From Deinandra increscens subsp. villosa (lineage: Eukaryota; Streptophyta; Magnoliopsida; Asterales; Asteraceae): 64,000 bases of DNA. Where the stretch lies: NCBI GenBank assembly GCA_039602395.1, contig JBCNJP010000012.1, positions 30,738,454 to 30,802,453 of the forward strand, in the 5' to 3' direction. The position numbers and the translations under genes were made by a program. The first letter of the stretch is position 1, and each line of letters opens with the position of its first letter. The notes below the pieces were generated by a model, which did not search any database, had not been told where the DNA came from, and worked only from the letters and a program-made list of their open reading frames with translations. Below, piece by piece: positions 55,798 through 64,000 of this stretch.

Positions 55798-56914
55798 TTG
55801 ATATCTAAAAGGTCCACAATACTGAGTTGGAGAATCAAAAGAAGATAAACCGAGAGTTTACCAGGCAACTCAAAGATTTACACAAGCTGATCAGGCAGCT
55901 TAATTCTGCCAACTCAAACAAGACAAACCCCGGGAAAGATGACAAGAGTGATCCAGGAAATTAAGAAGGTGGTTCAAGTGTCGGTGGTTCTTCACAATCA
56001 CCAGTGTTTGACATTGAAGCAGATATCCCTGAAGCATCTGGCCCACTCCTACCCGAAGCCACTGATGAAGATAAAGATACAAGGGATAGAGACTACATGA
56101 CTGTACCTGCTTCCGAGTTTGATGGAGGTTGGGAGGCTCATACGTTTGCTTATCCTCCTGAAAGGTATCTAATCCAGCTGGGATATCATTATCATGATAA
56201 GAGGGGAATCACTGCAGAAATCAAAGCCTGGATGTTTGACGGTGAAAAGAATATGTTTGTTGTGCGGAGAAAGGGTCAATATCCATTGGAATACTACAAA
56301 TGCTGGACCTAGTTTTACTCCTGGACTAATGTGGATCTGACCATGCTTTACAAGGTACCATTCTCAAACCCATCATAGAATGAGCAGGCCAAGTATTTTT
56401 ACAAGAAGTTGGAAAATGCAGTGCATCGCAAGTTCAAGAGATTTGAATATTTTCCTCACAAAAATCATATGTTAAGAAATACAGGGATGTGTTCAAGTGG
56501 GATGGAAAGAAAAGTGTTCCTGGAAAGGAGAATATCACAAGCAAGAAGTTCACTAATGCTTTGTATCCACCGACTGAGAAGACTAAAACTATACCCCTGC
56601 CAATGAGACATCCTGAAGATTGTTTACATGACTTCCAAACTTGGGTATACAGTGATTACTCTGGAGAAGCAAAAATCCTTTGCCAATCGAAGACGATGAG
56701 TGTCATGGAAGTTCATGACTTGATGAGGTTTCATAAGAAAGATATACTGGTACTGGCCAAGCATCAAATTGAGTGTAACAAAGATACTGAAGAATACGCA
56801 AGTGCTATACTAGAGCCGTGGCTGAGATTGTTGCGAAGGAACTATGGTATGATCCAGCTACAGTGCATTTGTCAAAGAAGTTCAAAATGTGAAAGCTGTC
56901 TAATGCTAAAGCCT
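55798..56914 (+). pseudogene. Sirevirus-type extra ORF, C-terminal continuation
   Basis: Past the stop a heptad-like N-Q-K-K-I-N-R-E-F-T-R-Q-L coiled coil follows (55830-55925), a TAA at 55962, then a 102-codon frame (56004-56312) with F-A-Y-P-P-E-R-Y, I-K-A-W-M-F-D-G-E-K and R-R-K-G-Q-Y-P-L, and further frames to 56929. At least three stops separate the pieces. Long similarity of wording indicates one original reading frame of roughly 700 codons. No known catalytic motif. Confidence 0.6.
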
Positions 56915-56924
56915 AGGGGAAAAT
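56915..56924 (+). other. Polypurine tract of copia-2
   Basis: AGGGGAAAAT directly before the LTR start TGTAGAGACC. Confidence 0.8.
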
Positions 56925-57140
56925 TGTAGAGACCATATTTTTGTGAGGCTTTTGCATTAGAAACTCTTTTGGGCTAGTTTAATTATATTTGGGTTAAAAC
57001 ATGTAAGTGGGTTGTTTGGGCTTGTGTTTGGTCGAATTATAGGGCCTCTAGGTCGAATTTTTGTAGCTTGTTGAACAAGCATAGGCTTTTCAATATAAGG
57101 ATAGCTTTTCAATATAAGGAGAGCTTTTCAATTTTTGTAG
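56925..57140 (+). mobile_element. 3' LTR of copia-2, truncated and rearranged
   Basis: The first ~165 bases match 44420-44585 with few changes. From 57090 the sequence is AGCTTTTCAATATAAGGA repeated about three times and a second TTTTTGTAGCTTG (from 57058), then it joins LTR D-like AT-rich sequence. About 230 bases of the LTR are missing. The limit is approximate. Confidence 0.8.
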
Positions 57141-58494
57141 CTTGTGAATTTATAAAATCCCTTACAAATGTATAAGTATAAATACAAAGACTTGTATTTA
57201 TTTTTAACTCGCTTATACTATTTCAATAAACCTTGTCACATATTTTTACTTGAAAATATATATAATTATTTTGTCAAATAATTATAAGAGGTTTAAGTCA
57301 TGACATATATAAATATATAAATCTATCTATAAATAATAATAGACATTATTATTTATTTCAATGTTTAAAACTTGATTGATTTCTTTTAAGTTAAATTGAT
57401 TTATTGATTTATTTAACTTTCTGTTATATTTATTTTGACATAAATATAAGTATTGATTTCGTATATTTATTTGATCAATAAATATTATCAAACGGACTTC
57501 TAAAACTAATACAAACGGGATATTATATCAAGACTTGACGGGTATCATTTGGGTGACGTAATTGTTACTCAATAACCAAATACCTTATATATATATGCAT
57601 TGTCTTATTATTTATTAGGACGTTACTTGCACCTTTCATTTCCGGATTTACATACTTGTCTCCATTTCACCTAGATCAGGTGGGTCTCACGGCCCCTTTC
57701 TTTTAAACTGTTTTAATACTTTGGGGGAGAAATTATGAACTAAACTGTTTTATACTTGATATCTTGGTCGAACTGTACTCTGCCGTATGATTAAATGTTA
57801 TTTACTTACCCTACAAATGAGTACATTTCGTTACATAACGAACTGTCACAAATCCCGCTATTAATTGAATTTGATTAGTTCTGTTCGAAACGATAGCTAG
57901 TGGATAGATCTATTTGGGTTAACAACCCTACTTGATTGGTAGCTCCAATCCCAATGTGTGCATTTGTCGAGTAGTACACGCCAGTTATTATTGTTCCATT
58001 GCAGTATCTTTAGGGAAGATGATATGAGTGGGTAAATCTGTTAGTTTCAAATTCAAAGTTCATGTTAATCATTACATCACGGTGACCTTAATAATATCTT
58101 GTATGCCTTAAACCATTTACAAACTATTTGTAGAGTCTTAAACCTGTGAACTCACCAATGTTATGTTTACCCTTTTAAACTCATGATTTTCTCAGGTAAC
58201 TAAATGTATCCGCACATGCAAACGGGGCCATCACTCATAAACGGACCTGCTGATGGAGTCATAGTCTCGTTTTATCCATCCAACCATTTTCAAGTATTTT
58301 AGGAACTATCTTAACTTTTAAGAACTATTTCTATCTTTATTATTAATTGTAAGACAATGTAATTTTTCCACTATTTCTGCTGCAATCCAAATGACGTTTT
58401 ATTTATCGATTGTTTTACTATTAATTGTTCTAAGTATCCACGACTATGATTTCATGACATCACACGCCTTAGTTCCCGAAAGTTCAGTGTGACA
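57141..58494 (+). mobile_element. Right part of LTR D
   Basis: AT-rich sequence leading to ...AGTTCAGTGTGACA immediately before a PBS, so this is a 5' LTR end on the plus strand. It contains GATAGATCTATTTGGGTTAACAACCC near 57904, shared in form with the other gypsy LTRs, GTGGGTCTCACGGCCCC near 57680 (compare the complement at 60510), and GTGAACTCACC near 58150. Confidence 0.6.
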
Positions 58495-58496
58495 GA

Positions 58497-58510
58497 TTGG
58501 TATCAGAGCC
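58497..58510 (+). other. Primer binding site, tRNA-Met type
   Basis: TTGGTATCAGAGCCGTG, two bases after LTR D ends. Confidence 0.92.
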
Positions 58511-58735
58511 GTGATTATAGAGAACTAGGTTTCATAAATAAAAACGAAAACAAAACCTCGACTATAACCCGCTCTGAAGGTACCGTTTGCACGCAAGGCC
58601 AACTCAAGTGGTAACATTTATTATGATTTATGCTTAAGCGTTTATTTCATAACTTGCATTAGATTTATTTACCTTAAATGTTTATATGCTTACTTGTTCT
58701 AATGCTGCTTTTACTTGGAACTTGTTATCGCAGTG

Positions 58736-59664
58736 ATGGCTTCCGCTAACAAGGCCATTTGCATCTCATCAAGCTCCGAGGATGAGTCAGCCCCTCGATC
58801 GCCTGAGTACACACCCATGCCGATGGACTATGTTCCACCAGACTCACCACCGGAGAGTCCCGAGCCAGGGACTGCTGCTGCTATGTTTCCTCACCCTCTA
58901 CCCCAGCTACAGCCTCGTGTGTCTGATGATACCGAGGAGCCTTCCGAGGATGCCGCTGCTGATGCGACTGATGCTGCCCCTACCATCGAGGTGCCTCCTT
59001 CTGCAAAGGACCCCAACATTACCCCGGGATGAGCTAGGACCCTTTAGTCATACCGCCGCGTCTCTCGCGATGGATGGCGGGCCTACACCCCGCGGAAGAG
59101 GACCGGCCTTCCTCGCCATCCTACCCCATCAGAGTAGCCCGCTATCAAGCGGCGCTGCCTCTCTGAGGCTACCCGATTCGCTAGGATGCGGAACACCATC
59201 CGCACCTGGCGGGAGCGCGAGGGACTCCCTAGTACCCACGAGCTAGGGGAGTCATCGGCCTAGGGAGCTGCTCCATGGAATCCAGCTGGTCTATGCCCCT
59301 TCACTGGTGAGCCTTTGGCGGACACAATTCCGCTATTGGTTGCTCGTATGACTCGATACGAGCAGATGATCGGAGTTATGGAGCGGGATATTGAGAGACA
59401 CCCGACCGTTTCTGACTTAGGTTTCTTAGGAGCCCGAGTGGATAGCTTGGAGAAGACTAGGACTACTACCCAGGGTGCCCTAGACTCTCTTCTTGCTAGT
59501 GTGACGGATGCTAGTACGTTTACTGCTAACAACTCCATTTCTATCGAGCTGTTGCAGATGAGAGTGGCCACTCTCGAGGGCCATGTCGAGCGACTTCTTG
59601 CTTTCTTAGCGCTCATGACCCAGGTTACTGGCACATTTGCCCTACCCCTAGGCCCTCGTTTTTA
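58736..59664 (+). pseudogene. Gypsy gag N-terminal fragments (element D)
   Basis: Frame 1 (ATG 58736, in CAGTGATGGC; an upstream ATG at 58715 is less likely) is serine/proline/acid-rich: S-S-S-S-E-D-E, P-E-Y-T-P-M-P-M-D-Y. It stops at 59032. After frame changes, 59315-59665 gives a helical segment with V-D-S-L-E-K-T-R and L-L-Q-M-R-V-A-T-L-E-G-H-V-E coiled-coil repeats. This arrangement is typical of the N-terminal half of plant gypsy gag. The gag core, knuckles and all of pol are absent; the sequence runs into LTR E at 59772. Confidence 0.65.
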
Positions 59665-61200
59665 GGATGCTTTAGATTTGACCTACCCTTTTGACCCGCC
59701 ATTTTATTAGTAAATCATGATGTAGTATTAATTTGTTGGGATTGCACTCCCATTAGCTACTTATGTACTTATCTCACACCCCCAAAAATCCCACGCGCGA
59801 CAACGCGCCGCAGGGAGCGTGACAAACCAGGACTGAACACATTAGCCATACGAACAGTCTATATGCAATGTAAATGTCAAACCAAAGTAAATGCGTTTTG
59901 AAATGCAGAAGCGTAAACAACAAAAGTTGTAATAAATGTTTAAGCGCCAAAACATGCGCAAACCAAAAGATAATTAGTTCAAAAAGTTATAATGTCTAAT
60001 ATGCATGCATGGCAATCAAAGTCCATGAGTGGTGCATCCTAGCTCGTGGCAATCAATCCAGTTTAGCGACCTGAGAAATAACATGCTAAAAAGTGTCAAC
60101 ACAAAGGTTGGTGAGTTCACAGGTTTAATCAGTTCATCAGTTTAACAATTCAGTAAAATCCAGATAATATATCAATAGTTGGCTAGACTATTTTCAAGAA
60201 ATCAGTGCACGTTTGACTAGATCAACTAGCTATCCAGTTACTGAAGCTCGCCAAGTTCAATTGTGCCTCGTTAAGACTAAGAAATTTATAACACCTGTTC
60301 GATATTCGATCGTGCCAGCACGACTGACCCGGGTGGGGTTGTCAAACCCAGTAGATCTACTATATAATTTCCCGCTGATGTGAGATTGACAGTAACTCTA
60401 AAAGTGGGGACTTTTCAATAAGTGTGCCACTATCATTCAGGTGATATAATTATCTAACAGTTCAAGTGTTTGCATGTTAATCCTCCCCCAACAGGATTTA
60501 AAACAGTAAAATGGGGCCGTGAAACTCACCTTAGGTTGCACAGCAAAATTTCCAGATAAACAGTTAAGTCAAGTAGCAAGAACGAGTCTTGTGTAAGCAA
60601 TCAATCACCTAACGAGCATACAAGTGTAAGTGTATGTTCAAACAAACGACTATATCTAACTTAAACGATAAAAACGATTATCGTGAAGTTCGAAATAAGT
60701 CGAGGATGGCATGTGTGCCAAATCCAAGCGATTATCGAAATAATGGGAAAAAATACAATATATATCAACATTATATATATTTTCCAAGTTCAAAGATTTC
60801 AAAAAAATGTTAATAATAAATATATATTTAATATATATATATATAAACTAAACGTACAGGTGACGTTAATAACGAGTTTGCGAGAACAATAAATATATGT
60901 ATATGTTAAAGGTTCTCATAGATATCTGATCGTTTCAATAAAATCCAACGATATACGTAAGTATATTAAATTACGTGAAAATATATTTATCTTACCTTAC
61001 ATAGAACCATGATTTTTAAATTAATCTATATAAAATATGAAAACTATATTTTAGTTTATACGACAAAGTTTACGGGTTAATAGTCCAAAACATAGTTTTA
61101 CGGGTTTAGACATTCCTAAAAACTCATTTAATCAAGTTTTGGTTGACAAATATCATAAGAATGCCAAAATAGAACAAAAAAATAAATACAGAGGTCGCCC

Positions 61201-61256
61201 GGGTTCGAACCCGCGACCTCCCTTGCTCCACGAATCACCCTGACCATTGAGGCAGA
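61201..61256 (-). other. tRNA-like A/B box pair 1 in LTR E
   Basis: On the minus strand TGCCTCAATGGTCAGGG (A-box-like) precedes GGTTCGAACCC (B box, 61201-61212). Spacing is about 30 bases. No complete tRNA. Confidence 0.5.
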
Positions 61257-61358
61257 TCTTCGGTTTGGTTTCAACGTCATCGGGTTTTATTTTATTAACC
61301 AGCGCATACCAGATTAGATAACAGAATGAAAGAAAACGAAAAAAAATTGCGTGGGCCG

Positions 61359-61418
61359 AGTTTCGAACTCGCGTCCCTCACGTACAAGTCCCGTGACAGA
61401 ACCGTTGGGTCAGTTTGG
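61359..61418 (-). other. tRNA-like A/B box pair 2 in LTR E
   Basis: On the minus strand TGACCCAACGG (A-box-like) precedes AGTTCGAAACTC (B box). It lies 150 bases from pair 1, so one LTR holds two. No complete tRNA. Confidence 0.45.
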
Positions 61419-61797
61419 CGTTTGTTAACAAGATCTGATCCCAAACCTTATAACCCGAACCCGCTGTGAGTCATCTTCTTCATACAAGAATTCCGGTGAT
61501 CGGAACCCTAGCTCCGGTCGCCGGAAAATCGCGAAACTCAGATAAAACGCGTAAAAATGTGCGACTAACATTGAGGAATCGTTACCTTGGATCGAAGATG
61601 AAATACGAGATGATTTTGAAGCCGAAGATGAACCCGAAACATAAACACGAACACCAAGCGCGATCGTGGTTTGAACTTCTAATTACACCTGGTTGCTCGT
61701 AGGAGATTCGCGATCACAGTGGTGATCGAGAGGTGGTGCAACAGTGGCGAAACAGTGGTGGTTTCTTGGTGTTTTCGAGTCTCCGGAAAATGAGAAA

Positions 61798-61818
61798 TGA
61801 GAGAGAGAGAGAGAGCAT
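61798..61818. repeat. GA microsatellite in LTR E leader
   Basis: About nine GA units, CT on the LTR strand, at the expected transcript start region. Confidence 0.85.
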
Positions 61819-62664
61819 GGAGGGATTGCGAGAGGGAGGGAGAGTGTCGTGAAGTGTAATTCCTAATCATTTACTAGATTTTGATGGCCAGAAGTTGAAA
61901 CCGATGAGTTATGATGATGATCGGTCGAAATCGATCATCAACTCCCCTGTTAATTCACGTAAATGCTAATTAAGATCAACAATGAGTAATTGACGTAATT
62001 AGTCCCTCAAGGATTTACAAAGGTGGGTTCATAGTTTAGGTAATTACAGAAATAACCCTCCATCTTTTATCAATAAAATCAAGTTTAGGAATTTGCAGAA
62101 AGGGTCCCCCAAAGTATAAGAGTGCTAATGGATTTCTAACGGAGTTACTAGGAAATGTTTTTTTTAACGACAAATATATAAATCATATAATGTTAAGAGG
62201 ACAATATAAATCTTGTTTTTGCTTAAAATAAATCATGGATATAACTCCACAATTATTCTTCTAATATCACATAAAATCATTAGGATCATAGAGTTTAATT
62301 CCCCCATTATTTATTTAAGTTATAACCTATATCCTTAAAGTCTCATAAAGTTATGGCTAAGGGTAATAATTATATACTTTGTGTTTACATAAAATCATAA
62401 CTATAAATCTATGATTTAGTACTTGAAATTCACCTAGAATGATAAAATTACATGTTAAATGTATACACATATATCACATAAAATCATAAAGTGAAATCAT
62501 AGAATATCAAACATTTAATCATCCGTGCATGCTCGTAATGATGATCACACAAAACCCTAATTGCTAAAGTCAACGCAGATAAGCACATAAATGTTCACAC
62601 AACATTTAATGTGGTTTACGTTCAGTTAATGCCAGAGAATGACCTGAAAAGTCGGATTGTCACA

Positions 62665-62705
62665 GTCCCTTGTTGAAGAATTTTCGTCCTCGAAAATTGC
62701 GTAAC
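62665..62705 (-). pseudogene. Purine tract and last codons of a lost gypsy pol
   Basis: The minus strand has TTTCGAGGACGAAAATTCTT CAACAAGGGAC before LTR E, the standard end of plant gypsy pol and the polypurine tract. Sequence further right is non-coding, so pol was deleted close to its end. Confidence 0.65.
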
Positions 62706-62775
62706 GCGGTAAAAGTTAATGAGCTAGAAACAATGAAAAAGAAGAGAAAAAAATTCTCAGTCGTCACATCAACCC

Positions 62776-63300
62776 TATTCCTGGATTTGACCAAAACTCG
62801 TCTATATTAAAAGTCAACCTTTACCTATGCGTTTTAATTAGGGAAAACTACTAAAAATCACCAATACATGTAATCAATGGTTATAATCTATTTTGATAAG
62901 TTGTATAAGTATATTATGATGTTTCCAAACTATCAAAATTATATTTTTATCAAAAACCTAAAAGACACGCGTTTTGACCCGTTAAAGTAAGTGTTTTCAC
63001 GCATAACTTGCTCTTCTAGTACTTTTTAAATAAACGGCACATATAATAAGGGTTGGATAAGTTTAATAAGGGATACTAGTGAACATATAATAAGGGTTGG
63101 ATAAGTTTAATTTTGACCCCATTCCTGGATTTGACCAAAACTCGTCTATATTAAAAGTCAACCTTTACCTATGTGTTTTAATTGGGGAAAACTACTAAAA
63201 ATCACCAATACATGTAATCAATGGTTATATTCTGTTTTCACGCATAACATGTTTCTGGGATACTAGTGAACATATAATAAGGGTTGGATAAGTTTAATTT
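62776..63300. repeat. Direct duplication of ~120 bp plus short satellites
   Basis: CATTCCTGGATTTGACCAAA to TAATCAATGGTTAT occurs at 62776-62897 and again at 63120-63232. CATATAATAAGGGTTGGATA is found at about 63040, 63083 and 63269. Nearly identical copies indicate a recent event. Confidence 0.85.
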
Positions 63301-64000
63301 TGACCGATGTACACTTTTGCAACTTTTGGGCCATTTATGTAATTTTTAAAAGTTAAGGATAAAAAGTGTAAATAAAACAAAGATGTGAAATTTTCTGTTT
63401 TGAATTAACTTTTAATAATTAACTGAATCTTAAATTCTGGAAATTTATATTCTCATGACTTTGTTCAATTGACACAATGGGCCCCTAAGTTTATAAATTA
63501 CAATTTTAACCATAAACATTGCATAGTAGTCAAAAGTGCTATTCTATTCACGAACGGGTCTTTTGGTAATATTAATCATTAAATAAAGTATTTTTAATAA
63601 TAAATAGTTAATAAATTCCCTAATTAATCAATTAATCATTTAAATTAACTTTCGATCGTTTTAGTCTATTATTCGGTCTTTCGAATCGTTAGGTTTTCAT
63701 CAGGGTTAGCTTCGTTCCTCGCGTTCGTGATCATCTCGCTTTTTGCTTTGCTATCAGGTGAGTAATCATAGCCCCCTTTTGTTTTCATTATTTGGGGTGC
63801 AAAATATTTAATCATTATTCTATCTACATTACTATGCGATTCCATGTTGTGCATGTGTATTCTTGATTTGTAATACGTGTTGAATCTATATGTTGTATTC
63901 GTTTGTCGCTTGTCGCTAGTCATTAATCGCCTGTGTACCATTAACGATTGTTTGGAAGCCTATGGGTCAATAATAGTTATTGGTCGACAACCCACCCACT
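63301..64000. other. AT-rich sequence, no gene seen
   Basis: No supported ORF. CAGGTGAGTAATCATAGCCCC near 63757 and GTCAATAATAGTTATTGG near 63965 resemble LTR U5 wording, but no ends are visible within the window. Confidence 0.35.

Larger units (their letters stand above)
44420..57140 (+). mobile_element. Sirevirus-like Ty1/copia retrotransposon with an extra 3' ORF (copia-2)
   Basis: 5' LTR (44420-44868), PBS (44870-44886), leader with palindromic repeats, gag (45540-47830 with breaks), second knuckle (48070), protease (48930), GAG-pre-integrase/integrase (49120-50060), RT (50166-51617), RNase H (51660-52199), linker, gene-like unit with intron and a long ORF (53500-56900), polypurine tract (56915-56924) and a truncated 3' LTR (56925 to about 57140). 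The coiled-coil gag extension and the ORF after pol are features known from the Sirevirus (SIRE/Maximus) genus. All major frames carry stops. Confidence 0.88.
59772..62664 (-). mobile_element. Gypsy LTR on the minus strand (LTR E)
   Basis: The minus strand starts TGTGACAATCCGAC, preceded by purine-rich AACAAGGGAC and a remnant of pol (ATTTTCGAGGACGAAAATTC), so it is a 3' LTR. It ends near 59772 at ...GGGGGTGTGAGA. The leader CTCTCTCTCTCATTTCTC and CCACCACTGTTTCGCC (61640-61810) mark R. It has the TAGATCTAC-GGGTTTGACAACCC motif (60320-60360) and two tRNA-like box pairs (61201-61256; 61359-61418). Its body beyond 62705 is missing. Confidence 0.75.

Noticed and set aside
55900..56082. Minus-strand ORFs under the copia-2 extra ORF
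   Set aside because: Shadows of the plus-strand frame with no motif.
61195..61430. Possible tRNA genes
   Set aside because: A and B boxes fit, but no acceptor stem or anticodon arm of proper form; kept as tRNA-like motifs.

Overview
This is a repeat-dominated stretch of a plant nuclear genome. The content is nested LTR retrotransposons of both superfamilies, a CACTA DNA transposon with a multi-exon transposase, a tRNA-derived SINE, MITE-like elements, AT-rich filler and a 500-base assembly gap. tRNA-Met primer binding sites, GT-AG introns, TATA boxes and CT-rich/CCACC-rich transcript leaders all fit a eudicot. The style of the retroelements, especially LTRs opening TGTCACACCCCAAC and a Sirevirus-like element with an extra 3' ORF, is what I associate with Asteraceae, but that is inference. 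I find no intact host gene with confidence. The best host-derived traces are an acyltransferase-like exon fragment near 37.3 kb and one orphan exon near 38.8 kb.

Layout. 0-1.7 kb: 5' LTR of a minus-strand Ty1/copia element whose body runs off the left edge. 2.6-3.4 kb: an element with a C-rich arm followed by a G-rich arm. 3.8-6.5 kb: a small DNA element split by a solo Ty3/gypsy LTR with a perfect 5-bp duplication. 6.8-12.6 kb: decayed minus-strand copia element (copia-1) with 3' LTR, polypurine tract, RNase H, RT, integrase and gag. 15.9 kb: LTR start on the plus strand. 17.1-26.8 kb: minus-strand Ty3/gypsy chromovirus with two LTRs, PBS, gag, protease, RT, RNase H, integrase and a chromodomain-like C-terminus. 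26.8-27.3 kb: gap. 27.3-28.5 kb: plus-strand copia fragment (copia-3, relative of copia-1), cut by a CACTA terminus at 28,484. 28.5-33.8 kb: CACTA element with subterminal repeats, an acidic ORF and a broken TNP2-type transposase on the minus strand.

34-41 kb: two small unknown ORFs, a MITE, a degenerate GC-rich repeat, a SINE and gene-fragment exons. 41.3-41.9 kb: second, larger MITE. From about 42.0 kb a plus-strand gypsy LTR appears to be interrupted by a 12.7-kb Sirevirus-like copia element (copia-2, 44.4-57.1 kb). The LTR then resumes to 58.5 kb and leads into a PBS and broken gag. 59.8-62.7 kb: a gypsy LTR in the opposite orientation. 62.7-64 kb: AT-rich DNA with a direct duplication.

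Most informative points: (1) copia-2 carries between pol and its 3' LTR a unit that looks like a small gene, with its own CT-rich leader, short first exon, intron and long acidic/coiled-coil ORF; the intron is filled with the same TTTTCGATC palindromic repeats that precede gag. (2) A structured ~140-nt segment occurs in both LTRs of the gypsy element and again in its leader. (3) tRNA-like A/B-box pairs and a TAGATCTA-plus-hairpin motif recur in gypsy LTRs of different families. All retroelement genes here carry stops or frameshifts, so the window is a relic landscape rather than active elements.
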